From Methylocystis echinoides (GTDB lineage: Bacteria; Pseudomonadota; Alphaproteobacteria; Rhizobiales; Beijerinckiaceae): a stretch of 64,000 bases of DNA. Made by a program: the position numbers and the translations under genes. The notes below the pieces were generated by a model, which was not told where the DNA came from, did no database searches, and saw nothing but the letters and a program-made list of their open reading frames with translations. Shown piece after piece: positions 40,244 to 48,674 of this stretch. The stretch lies in NCBI RefSeq assembly GCF_040687965.1, contig NZ_CP156084.1:2356501-2420500 (forward strand). Reading direction: 5' to 3'. Within the stretch, counting starts at the first letter, position 1; every line of letters begins with the position of its first letter.

Positions 40244-42709
40244 ATGATTCGCACTTATCTGATGCGCGGCGCGAGCGCCGGCGCAATGAGCTTGGTCGTA
40301 CTTTCGAGCGCGAACGCTCAGGTGGCCTTGCCACCGATCACCATCTCCGCTCAAAGGACGAGCGAAACGTTAAATCCGACCGACGTTCCGACGCCGGAAA
40401 AGGAAGCCGAGGTCGTCGACGAAAAGCAAATCGTTCGCGAACTGCCGCCAACGGCCGATACGGCGCGGCTCCTTCGCGACGTGCCCGGCGTCAGCACCTA
40501 CGAGGCCGGCGGCGTTTCCAGTCTGCCAGCGATCCATGGCATGGCGGACGACCGAATCAAGATCCTCGTTGGCGGCGTCCAGACGACGTCCGCCTGCGCC
40601 AACCACATGAATCCGCCACTTTCCTATCTCGGCCCCAGCAATGTCGAGCGGATCGAAGTCTACTCCGGCGTCATGCCCGTCAGCCGCGGCGGCGACTCGA
40701 TCGGCGGCACGATCATCGCCGAGCCACGCGGACCGGTCTTCGCGCCGGATGCGCCGCCGCCTTCTCAGCTGGCGATCCCGCAAGGAGCGCTTATCCCGCT
40801 TCCCATTCTGAATCTGCCCGGGCCCGAACAACTCCGTTTCGGAGAAAACGGCGCCGTTCTCGTCACGGGCATGATCTCGAGCTTCTTTCGCGGCAACAAC
40901 AACGGGATCAGCGTTTCAGGCGTCGCCAATGTGGCGACCAAGAATTGGAGCCTGCTCTATAGCGGCGACTGGCAGCGCGCGACCAACTACCATGCGGGCG
41001 CGGTCGGCGAGAAAATCCTTTCGACCAATTTCATCTCAGAGAACCACTCGGCGACCCTGGCCTTTCAAAACAACGGGCAGTACCTCTCGCTGCGCGGCGC
41101 CGTTCAGAACATTCCCTATCAGGGATTCCCGAACCAGCGCATGGATATGACGCGCAACCAGGCCTACAGCTTCGAAGGCAGGTACAAAGGCCTGCTCGAC
41201 TGGGGCGCCGTCGACGCGCGCATCTATTGGAACAATGTCAACCACAAGATGGGATTTCTGCAGGACAAGCAGCCGGCCAACATGCCGATGGCGACGATTG
41301 GCACGGACTACGGCTATGCGGTCAAGGCCGAGATTCCTTTCCAGAAATTCTCTCAAAGGGACATTCTGCGCATCGGCAGCGAGTTCCACGGCTTCCAACT
41401 GAATGACTGGTGGGAGCCGGTGCCGGCTAATTGGCAGCCCGGACGATTCATGTCCATGATGGGCATGGTTTCGTATATGCCCTCGATGAACATGATGGGG
41501 CCGGGGGCGTTCTGGAACATCAATAACGGCAAGCGCAACCGCCTCGGCCATTATGCGGAATGGGACGCGCAATGGAATGACCGGTGGTCCTCGCTGCTCG
41601 GCGTCCGCAACGACACTGTCTGGTTCAACACCGGGACCGTATCGCCTTACGATTGGCGAGACCCGACGCCGATGACGATCTGTCCCGTCATGATGGGACA
41701 AATCCTGCCCTGCGGCCCGAGCGCCATGATGGCGATGAATAACCCCGACGTGCCCGCGGCCAACGCCTTCAACGCCCAGAACCGGTCTCGCACCAACGTC
41801 AACTTCGATATGACGGCCCTGGTGCGCTATCAGCCGAACGATTTCAGCAAATATGAGTTCGGCTACTCCCGGAAGACGCGGTCGCCCAACCTCTACGAAC
41901 TCTACGCCTGGGCGCCGACCCCGATGGCGATGTTCATGAACAATTGGTTTGGGGACGCCAACGGCTACGTCGGCAACCTCAATCTCAAGCCGGAAGTCGC
42001 TCACACGGTCGGCCTGACTGCGCTCTACGCGGATCCGAAAGGCGACTGGGAGGCGCGGATCGCGCCCTACTTCAGCTACATCGAGAATTTCATCGACGCG
42101 GCGCGTCTCTACAATTCGCCGACCCCCACGCCGACGCAGCCCTACGTCTTCCAGATGCTGCAATTTCGCAACTACAAAGCGATCATCTACGGCGCCGACC
42201 TCTCCGGTCGGTTGAAGCTGCTCGAAGACCCGATGTTCGGCCGCTTCGATGGCACGATCGTCGCGAATTACACCTATGGCCAGAACCTGGAGATGGGGCA
42301 GGTACAGAACTGCGCCTTCTTCGACAACGCCTGCTACGCCTATGCGAACCTGTTCGTCAAAGGCCATACCGGCATCTATCATATCATGCCGTTCAATACC
42401 CGCATCGGACTCGAACATAAGTATGGCGGATGGTTCAGCGGGGCCGACGTTCAGATCGTCGCCGGCAAAAATGTCGTGAGCATCCCGCGCTATGAGCAGA
42501 TCACCAATGGGTATGTGCTGCTCAATCTGCGCACCGGTTATGAATGGTCGAATCTGCGCATCGACCTCGGGGTACAGAACGTGACGAATACGCTCTATAC
42601 GCTTCCCTTGGGCGGCTTCTACTATTCCGGCTACAAGCGAGCTGGCGCCAACTCTGGCGTACCTGGAATGGGCCGGAATTTTTATGCCGGTCTGACGGTC
42701 AAGTTTTGA
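40244..42709 (+). CDS. TonB-dependent copper receptor, OprC/NosA-like
   Basis: 821 residues. Signal peptide 1-25 (A-N-A-Q), plug domain (about 40-165, with D-T-A-R-L-L-R-D-V-P-G-V and the P-S-N-V-E-R-I-E-V-Y-S-G-V signature), then a 22-strand beta barrel ending in aromatic F. The plug has Cys118-x3-Met122 (C-A-N-H-M-N-P-P-L-S-Y) and the barrel His334-x-Met336 (N-H-K-M-G), the CxxxM and HxM copper ligands known from Pseudomonas OprC. Two extracellular-loop candidates are Met-rich: about 403-421 and 477-499 (the latter with two Cys). Copper uptake across the outer membrane is thus well supported by sequence. GGGGGAG precedes the ATG. Energy would come from a TonB protein such as the one at 57297. 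Confidence 0.88.
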   Translation: MIRTYLMRGASAGAMSLVVLSSANAQVALPPITISAQRTSETLNPTDVPTPEKEAEVVDEKQIVRELPPTADTARLLRDVPGVSTYEAGGVSSLPAIHGMADDRIKILVGGVQTTSACANHMNPPLSYLGPSNVERIEVYSGVMPVSRGGDSIGGTIIAEPRGPVFAPDAPPPSQLAIPQGALIPLPILNLPGPEQLRFGENGAVLVTGMISSFFRGNNNGISVSGVANVATKNWSLLYSGDWQRATNYHAGAVGEKILSTNFISENHSATLAFQNNGQYLSLRGAVQNIPYQGFPNQRMDMTRNQAYSFEGRYKGLLDWGAVDARIYWNNVNHKMGFLQDKQPANMPMATIGTDYGYAVKAEIPFQKFSQRDILRIGSEFHGFQLNDWWEPVPANWQPGRFMSMMGMVSYMPSMNMMGPGAFWNINNGKRNRLGHYAEWDAQWNDRWSSLLGVRNDTVWFNTGTVSPYDWRDPTPMTICPVMMGQILPCGPSAMMAMNNPDVPAANAFNAQNRSRTNVNFDMTALVRYQPNDFSKYEFGYSRKTRSPNLYELYAWAPTPMAMFMNNWFGDANGYVGNLNLKPEVAHTVGLTALYADPKGDWEARIAPYFSYIENFIDAARLYNSPTPTPTQPYVFQMLQFRNYKAIIYGADLSGRLKLLEDPMFGRFDGTIVANYTYGQNLEMGQVQNCAFFDNACYAYANLFVKGHTGIYHIMPFNTRIGLEHKYGGWFSGADVQIVAGKNVVSIPRYEQITNGYVLLNLRTGYEWSNLRIDLGVQNVTNTLYTLPLGGFYYSGYKRAGANSGVPGMGRNFYAGLTVKF

Positions 42710-42721
42710 TGGCGATCATGG

Positions 42722-42745
42722 GAGGCGGCGCCTCGGCGTCGCCTC
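42722..42745 (+). terminator. terminator after the OprC-like receptor
   Basis: Nine-pair stem (42722-42730 with 42737-42745, one G-U pair) with a six-base loop, 13 bases after the receptor stop, followed by TTCTCC. It also faces the end of the convergent tetR gene at 42810. Confidence 0.55.
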
Positions 42746-42809
42746 TTCTCCACGAGACGTTTACGGACGTCGCCCGCTCCGGAAACAGCGCCGTGGACGC
42801 CTCCTCCGG

Positions 42810-43334
42810 TCACAACAGCCCACATTCCTTTGCAATCTTCCTCAAGTCCTTCCCGCGCCGTCCGCGTTGTTCGGGCTCGAGCAGAAAGCGAATGCCCAAG
42901 CCCCGGAGTCGATCGATGAAAGACGAGACGGCGGGATCGTCGCGGCTCTTGCCGAAAAAGGGAGCGATTTGATCCGCCAATGTGCTGGCGTGTCGGGCGA
43001 GCACCCGGCGCAACTCGTCTTCGTCTCCAGCTTCGATGACGGCTGCGAGGAAGAAGCGCATCCGGTGGGCGTCGAAGATGAGCGCCTCGAGAAACGCGAA
43101 CGCTTCATCGAGGCTTTTCGGAGGAGTCGCTTGCCCGTGTTGGTGAGAAGCCTCCAGCACCGCCGCCAACAAGTCGGCCTTTCGCGGGAAGTAATATGTC
43201 AGGTGTGATTGCGTAACGCCCGCCGCCTTGGCGACCTTGGGTTGGGTCAGCGATTTGATGCCGCTCTTGGTCGCGATCTCTATCGCCGCATCCAGGATGC
43301 GCTGTTCCGTGTTGACTTCGTCGCGCACAATCAT
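42810..43334 (-). CDS. TetR-family transcription regulator
   Basis: 174 residues from the preferred ATG at 43334. The N-terminal helix-turn-helix is clear: T-E-Q-R-I-L-D-A-A-I-E-I-A-T-K-S-G (about 9-25), V-A-K-A-A-G-V-T-Q-S-H-L-T-Y-Y-F-P-R-K-A-D-L (about 34-55). The C-terminal ligand domain is helical and unconserved. A frame continues upstream to 43490 but adds a leader that TetR proteins lack. The gene lies between two receptor modules, divergent from the second, with a 17-base palindrome in the shared promoter region. It probably controls one or both modules; ligand unknown. Confidence 0.85.
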   Translation of the reverse strand: MIVRDEVNTEQRILDAAIEIATKSGIKSLTQPKVAKAAGVTQSHLTYYFPRKADLLAAVLEASHQHGQATPPKSLDEAFAFLEALIFDAHRMRFFLAAVIEAGDEDELRRVLARHASTLADQIAPFFGKSRDDPAVSSFIDRLRGLGIRFLLEPEQRGRRGKDLRKIAKECGLL

Positions 43335-43502
43335 TGGCTCTCGCAAGGGCTCCTCACCCGCCGCGTCGCCACGAGTAACAAAATCCGCCGGCTTTCGCCA
43401 CGGCCGAACAGCCAAGCCTTCAAAGCGTGTCATGTTTGCAACAACGCGCGAAATTATGCCGAAGGCGGAGCTCCCGCCCGAGCGGACCATTGCATTCGAT
43501 GA

Positions 43503-43519
43503 ATTGGTGACCTACCAAT
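43503..43519. promoter_or_regulatory. palindrome, candidate TetR operator
   Basis: ATTGGT, five bases, ACCAAT: perfect six-base arms, 17 bases in all, 22 bases before the start of the small Cys protein gene and upstream of the divergent tetR gene. Size and position suit a TetR-family operator. I found no second copy before the first receptor module. Confidence 0.5.
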
Positions 43520-43541
43520 CGTTCCTGTCAAGCAAGGGCGG

Positions 43542-44003
43542 ATGAGGCCGATTCCCTCGTCGCTCATGGACGAAAAGCGAAGTGCGATGCTCAACGTTAA
43601 GGCTCATAGACGCTCGCTGCTCGTCAAGAGCATTGCAGTTGTCGCGCTGTGCCTGTTCGTTTTGCGGGGCGTCGGCTTCATTGAAATGGTCGCGTCTCTG
43701 GCCGCCGGTCCAGCAGGATCCGCGAAAGCATCGTTTCTTGCAATGACCGCCGGCGAGAAGTGTCACAGCGACGACAAAAAGACGGACCCGGCGCGGCGAG
43801 ATCATTCGACATGCTGCGTCTCATGCGCCTGGGCGCGAGACGCTGTGCTTCTCGATGTCGTCATCGCCGCCCGCATTCTCGATCTCTTTCCAGAATCGCA
43901 CATTAGCCTGCCAGCGTGGTCCGTCGACGCGACGGCCAGAGCCCCGGCCCCGGGATTAATCGCAAATTGGTCGGCGACATCGCCGCCGCGCTCAAAGATC
44001 TGA
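43542..44003 (+). CDS. small membrane-anchored Cys/His protein ahead of the second receptor
   Basis: 153 residues from the first ATG; starts at 43566 or 43587 are also possible. One hydrophobic segment (about 28-55) probably acts as uncleaved signal or anchor, leaving the rest in the periplasm. That part carries K-C-H-S-D-D (73-78) and H-S-T-C-C-V-S-C-A-W (88-97): four cysteines and two histidines within 25 residues, a likely metal site. The C-C-x-x-C-x-W pattern resembles DUF2946-type proteins. It precedes a TonB-dependent receptor, as the gene at 39780 precedes the OprC-like one. Function inferred only from this parallel. Confidence 0.6.
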   Translation: MRPIPSSLMDEKRSAMLNVKAHRRSLLVKSIAVVALCLFVLRGVGFIEMVASLAAGPAGSAKASFLAMTAGEKCHSDDKKTDPARRDHSTCCVSCAWARDAVLLDVVIAARILDLFPESHISLPAWSVDATARAPAPGLIANWSATSPPRSKI

Positions 44004-44150
44004 GACGCTTTTCTCGATTATCGCCGCAATAGCTGATGCATCGGTCGAGCGCTGATTGTGCAGCAGGACTCTTGCGAGCCCGCTCGAATTCGGCCCGGTA
44101 GCTCGAACGAGCCTTGGCGCGCGTCCATTCTTTTCGCACTGGAACATGAG

Positions 44151-46643
44151 ATGCCCCGTAATCGCCTGGCGCTCGGCGCCTCCGTCATCGCCCTTGTCCT
44201 TGCCCAAGCGTCTCACGCCGACGCCCAAGAGACCCTTCCGACGATCGAGATTGGAAAACAGAAACAGAGGGCCGGTCGATCGCCTCGCCCCGGAGACGCG
44301 CCCGCCTCCACGCCCAGCGTCACGGCGGAACCGGGCTCCGGACTGCCGGGCTCCAATCTGGAAGGCGCGCCGCTTTTCACGAGAGGCGGCGGCTCCCTTG
44401 TCGCGCCTTCGATCCCGAAAGTGCGTGCAGAGCTGCGACGCAACGTCGGCTCGATCGGCTTTATCGACGCAAATACCCCGGAACAGCAGACGCGCTACAT
44501 CTCCGATCTGCGCGACGCTCTGAAGGACGCTCCCGGCGTTTTCGCCGAGTCGCGCTATGGGCAAGAGCTTCGCCTGTCGATCCGCGGCTCGAATCTCACG
44601 CGCGACTTCCATATGCGCGGGCTGGAGCTTCTGCAGGACGGCATTCCGATGACTTTCGCCGACGGCGGCGGCGATACTTATTCCATCGATCCGCACTATT
44701 ACCGTGCAATCGAAATCTACAAGGGCGGCAACGGCCTCACCTATGGATCTTCGACATTGGGCGGCGCGATCAATTTCATATCGCCAACCGCCTACACGGC
44801 GATTTCGCCGAATTATCTGAATGTCGAAGGCGGCAGCTTCGATACGATACGCGGCCAAGCTCAGGCGTCGCGCATTTTTGGCGACTTCGACGTTCTCTTG
44901 AACGGGTCGTACAGCCATTCGACTGGATTTCGCGGTCACTCGAGCTCGAATTACCTTCATGTAAACGGCAATGTCGGCTACCGGTTCGGAAACAGGATCG
45001 AAACGCGCTTTTATTTCGGTGTGTATGACACGAGCCAGCAGATTCCGGGAACGCTCGATCTCAACCAGACTCTCACAGCGCCCTGGACGAGCCTGCCGCC
45101 CTTCATCGCCAGCCCATGGCAAGGCGGCTTTTCCGGTAATCAAGGCCGCTATCAGCAAAACTATCGAATCGCCAACAAGACCACTTTCGATTTCGACTTC
45201 GGCCGACTCGACGTCAACAGCTGGTACGTCGGACAGTATCTCTATCACCCCATTTTCGTGGTGCTTCAGCAAAATACCGACAACTGGGGCGTGACGCCGA
45301 GATTCACCTCGACGCACGACATTCTGGGCCACAAGAACGAACTGATCGCCGGCGCCCGATTCTGGGGCGAGAGCGGCACGGACAAATGGTGGACGAATAT
45401 CAACGGCGTTATGGCGAATCCGCTTGGCCCAAGCGGCGTCGCCAATCTCTTCGGCCCGCCGGGCTTCACCCCCTATCAATTGGGTTTTCCGCCTTTTTCC
45501 TGGAACGCCCTGTCGCAACTTGGCGTCTTGAACACGTGTATTCCGGGCGCATTCCAGTTCCCGTCAGGGAATCAGGTCTGTCCGGGATTTGTAAACGTCG
45601 GCCAAAATCCGCAGCTGCGTAACAACGTCTTCGGGGCGTTCAACGCCGAGGCTTATTTTGAAGATCGCTTTCATATCCTGCCGAACCTCGTCGGCATGGT
45701 CGGGCTCAAATATATGAGCGACCGCAGAAGTTCGGCGGCGCTGGGCGGCATCCCGTTCGAGCCGATACCGGGCAACGCGTCGCGCACGTATCATGGCGTG
45801 ATGCCGAAGGTCGGCCTGATGCTCGAGGCCGCGCCCGATATCCAGGCCTTTACCGATCTGACCTTCGCCAGGGACGTGCCTGACCTGATCGACCTCACTC
45901 AAACGATCTTCCCGCCCCGGCCGCCGTGGATCGCAAATCCGAACGGGACATTCGGCTACCAGATGAACCCGCTCAAGGCGCAAAAGGCCTGGACCTGGGA
46001 AGTCGGCTCGCGCGGCAAATGGGACCGCTTCACCTGGGATATCACTTACTACTATTCCCGTATTTGGGACGAACTGTTGAAGTTCAACGTCGATCCCGCG
46101 TCCGGCGTTTTCTCGACCACCCTCAACGCGCCCAACACCGTTCATCAGGGCGTCGAGCTGGGCGGCGGCGTAGAGGTCCTCCGCAATCTGCGAGGACCGG
46201 ACGCCGGCGACTATGTCAAGATCTCCCAGATCTGGGATCTCAATCTCTTCTCCTTCGTTGGAGACAGGGTCTATGGCGGCAACTGGCTCCCGGCGATTCC
46301 GCGTAACGTCTTGCGCACCATCGTGAGCTATAACTCCAACGATGGATTTTACATCGGGCCGCAGGTGGATTGGGTTCCCACGGGGGCATATGTCGATTAC
46401 GCCAATACGCTGCGGGCGCCAGGCTATGCGTTGATTGGCCTACAGGCGGGCATAAAGACCCCCAACGGTCTGGAGGTCTATGTCGATGCGCGAAATCTCG
46501 GCAATGTTCACTACGTCAGCGACGTCATCAGCGTGGCGAACGCCCAGAGGCCGGTCGACAACGCTTTTCCCGCCGGAAATCCGCAGGCCTTTTATCCGGG
46601 GAATGGCGCGTCGATCTATTCAGGCCTGAAATACCGCTTTTAG
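44151..46643 (+). CDS. TonB-dependent outer membrane receptor, substrate unknown
   Basis: 830 residues from the ATG at 44151, which begins a good signal peptide (1-26, A-D-A-Q). The plug (about 85-220) has I-S-D-L-R-D-A-L-K-D-A-P-G-V, L-S-I-R-G-S, G-L-E-L-L-Q-D-G-I-P and L-T-Y-G-S-S-T-L-G-G-A-I-N-F; the barrel ends in an aromatic residue (K-Y-R-F). It looks FecA-like rather than OprC-like: no CxxxM or HxM ligands and no Met-rich loops. A ferric or other metal chelate is likely. No FecIR-type sigma/anti-sigma pair or inner membrane transporter is adjacent. The frame extends to 44058 but without a signal-like start. The 508-codon minus-strand frame is a shadow. Confidence 0.88.
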   Translation: MPRNRLALGASVIALVLAQASHADAQETLPTIEIGKQKQRAGRSPRPGDAPASTPSVTAEPGSGLPGSNLEGAPLFTRGGGSLVAPSIPKVRAELRRNVGSIGFIDANTPEQQTRYISDLRDALKDAPGVFAESRYGQELRLSIRGSNLTRDFHMRGLELLQDGIPMTFADGGGDTYSIDPHYYRAIEIYKGGNGLTYGSSTLGGAINFISPTAYTAISPNYLNVEGGSFDTIRGQAQASRIFGDFDVLLNGSYSHSTGFRGHSSSNYLHVNGNVGYRFGNRIETRFYFGVYDTSQQIPGTLDLNQTLTAPWTSLPPFIASPWQGGFSGNQGRYQQNYRIANKTTFDFDFGRLDVNSWYVGQYLYHPIFVVLQQNTDNWGVTPRFTSTHDILGHKNELIAGARFWGESGTDKWWTNINGVMANPLGPSGVANLFGPPGFTPYQLGFPPFSWNALSQLGVLNTCIPGAFQFPSGNQVCPGFVNVGQNPQLRNNVFGAFNAEAYFEDRFHILPNLVGMVGLKYMSDRRSSAALGGIPFEPIPGNASRTYHGVMPKVGLMLEAAPDIQAFTDLTFARDVPDLIDLTQTIFPPRPPWIANPNGTFGYQMNPLKAQKAWTWEVGSRGKWDRFTWDITYYYSRIWDELLKFNVDPASGVFSTTLNAPNTVHQGVELGGGVEVLRNLRGPDAGDYVKISQIWDLNLFSFVGDRVYGGNWLPAIPRNVLRTIVSYNSNDGFYIGPQVDWVPTGAYVDYANTLRAPGYALIGLQAGIKTPNGLEVYVDARNLGNVHYVSDVISVANAQRPVDNAFPAGNPQAFYPGNGASIYSGLKYRF

Positions 46644-46658
46644 GTTATGGGAGACAAA

Positions 46659-46682
46659 GCCGCCGCCGCTCAAGGCGGCGGC
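46659..46682. terminator. bidirectional terminator between receptor and amidohydrolase genes
   Basis: Nine-base perfect GC stem (46659-46667 and 46674-46682), six-base loop, 15 bases after the receptor stop. It overlaps the last four codons and stop of the convergent amidohydrolase gene, whose C-terminal P-P-P comes from this stem. Confidence 0.55.
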
Positions 46683-47920
46683 AAATCCGCAGGCGACCGA
46701 GGGCTGGCAAAATTGTCGACGACTGTCTTTCCGCCGGAAATGACGAGATCGGGATATTCCAGGACTTTGAAATTCGTCCGGGGGTCGCCCTTGACTGCAA
46801 TGAGATCGGCTGGCGCCCCCGCGCGCAAGGCGCCAAGCGGCGCCAGGCCCAGTTCCTTCCCGGCTTCCGAGGTGGCGGACCTCAATATCTCCACATCGGA
46901 CATTCCGGCCATATGTCGCATGAGCTGCAGTTCCCGGGCGTCGATGCCCCAGGGAATTTCCAGATGCGCGATTTCGGCGCCGTAAAGGAAAGACGCGCCG
47001 GCTTTTGCGAGCTCGCGGGCGTTGGCGAACGCGCCCTGGCACGAGGACAGCGTGTCGAGAGTCGTGACGATCTTCACTTTCTGCTTTACCGCCTGCTGAA
47101 CAAGCGCCTCATCGAGCTCTGAGCAGGGCACATGCGCCCATTCGTCCACGCCGGCCGCGAGTGCAATAGACGCGCCTTTATTTTCGCTGACATGAGCCGT
47201 GACGATCCTGTGGAGTCGGTGCGCCTCCTCGACAACGGCGGCAATGATGTCGACGGACGCGATGGGCCAGGGAGGCGGGACGGCTCCATCATGTTCGTGA
47301 CTCCAAGGCGCGCCAGGCTCACCTCCTGGCTCCAGCGCGACTTTAATCACCGCGGCGCCTCCTTGGACGAGCTTTCGAACGAGCGCTTTCGCGTCCTCAG
47401 CCGTCTGAACGGTCTCGGCAAGATAGCCCTTCCCGAACACGGAGAGCGGATAGCCCTGTTGAACCGTGATGATCGGGCCGGCTGTCAGGACTCGAAGTCT
47501 GCCTATTCCGCCCGTAGGCGGCGAGAGCGGTCCGCCAACGTCCCGCAAGGTTGTGATCCCATGCCGGAGTATGACCTCCTGCGGCAGGTTTCGGACGAGG
47601 GAATGGCCGTGGAGCTCGATGAACCCCGGCAGGATTGTCGCATCGCCGAGATCGATAATCCTGCTCGCGCGCTCTTTGAGAACTTCGCGGGGGCCGACAT
47701 CGACAATGACGGGACCCTCGATCAGAATCGCTTTTTCGGACTGAAAGTCGACTCCGTCGAACAATCTACGCCCCACAACCAAAATTCGTTCGCCGACCTG
47801 CGTTTGATCTTCCGCGCGAGCCGGAATGGAGGCGCCGATCAAGGCAGCAAAGGCGAGTAGGGAGCAGAGGCGAGCTTTGATGCTCGAGCGGCCATGCTGA
47901 TGCTTCTTGGAAGTGAACAT
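46670..47920 (-). CDS. exported amidohydrolase (imidazolonepropionase-like)
   Basis: 416 residues. Residues 1-36 form a signal peptide (basic start, hydrophobic core, A-R-A-E). The mature protein is an amidohydrolase-superfamily TIM barrel: I-I-D-L-G-D-A-T-I-L-P-G-F-I-E-L-H-G-H (about 89-107, metal His pair), H-G-I-T-T-L-R-D-V-G (about 120-129), V-I-K-V-A-L-E (about 192-198, probable carboxylated Lys), T-A-H-V-S (about 243-247, metal His). The later H-x(C)-D region is less clear, so activity is not certain. Related secreted enzymes cleave imide or dipeptide-like bonds. Convergent with the receptor gene; a role in processing an imported or exported chelator is speculation. Confidence 0.82.
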   Translation of the reverse strand: MFTSKKHQHGRSSIKARLCSLLAFAALIGASIPARAEDQTQVGERILVVGRRLFDGVDFQSEKAILIEGPVIVDVGPREVLKERASRIIDLGDATILPGFIELHGHSLVRNLPQEVILRHGITTLRDVGGPLSPPTGGIGRLRVLTAGPIITVQQGYPLSVFGKGYLAETVQTAEDAKALVRKLVQGGAAVIKVALEPGGEPGAPWSHEHDGAVPPPWPIASVDIIAAVVEEAHRLHRIVTAHVSENKGASIALAAGVDEWAHVPCSELDEALVQQAVKQKVKIVTTLDTLSSCQGAFANARELAKAGASFLYGAEIAHLEIPWGIDARELQLMRHMAGMSDVEILRSATSEAGKELGLAPLGALRAGAPADLIAVKGDPRTNFKVLEYPDLVISGGKTVVDNFASPRSPADLPPP

Positions 47921-48674
47921 CCTTCGCTTACTTTCAGGGTTTGAAACCGGCGGTGCAATGACGTCGGCGTGTCGGGGCTCGCTGATGGCGAGAGAGATGA
48001 GATAGAAGCGGCGACCGGCGCGACAGGCCGGAGACGGCCATGCGCCACCACTGTTTTAGCAAGGCGAGCCGCTCTAACTCCGCCTTGAGTGCATTCGGGC
48101 TTCTTTTCAAGATCCAAACCGCCGCTTGCCCCATTCGGGGCCCATCTCGACGTCGAGGAATAGAAGCGAAAGAAGAGCGAAGCAACACGCCGCAGCGTCT
48201 TGTTCGCCGCCGCCTCGACCATCCGGACGACTGGGCTACTGATGCCGATGAGACCCCTCCCTCCCGAGCTGTCATTCGGCATCTACGACTGCCTGAACGG
48301 TGTGCAGTCCAGCCGGCGGCTCCTGCGCGAGGGCGCTCGCAATATCGAGACGACGTGGCTCATCGGCCGTTTGCTTCTGCTCGATTTGATGCAGAGATCG
48401 TCGCTGTTGAACGATTGCAATATACTGACGGTCAAGAGAACAGCGAAATATTGTCTTCTCAGGGTATTTGCAAAATGGTCTTTTGATGCAATCGTTGTAT
48501 CCATATTGCGAATGTGGTTGCGGCTGGTGCAGCTGAGTCTTGCTTTGCTGGGGATTGCACCGTGATTGAAAATATTGCAACGCCAGCGTCGGCTCATCGA
48601 ACGTCATGCAAAAACTATTTTTGATGAATATCGTGGCAGGAAACAAAGATCGTTTGAAGAGAAGAGGAAAATCA
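47921..48674. other. intergenic region of falling GC content
   Basis: About 750 bases with no supported gene. Frames on both strands (47839-48282 minus, 48040-48486 and 48200-48565 plus) overlap each other, lack Shine-Dalgarno sequences and match nothing known to me. From about 48390 the sequence becomes AT-rich. It contains a ten-base inverted repeat (48410-48419 and 48487-48496, AACGATTGCA type) and further ATTGCA copies, perhaps control sites of the following gene. Confidence 0.45.

Noticed and set aside
41036-42418. 460-codon minus-strand open frame
   Set aside because: Shadow of the OprC-like receptor, whose copper ligands and barrel pattern are on the plus strand.
43992-45518. 508-codon minus-strand open frame
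   Set aside because: Shadow of the second TonB-dependent receptor.
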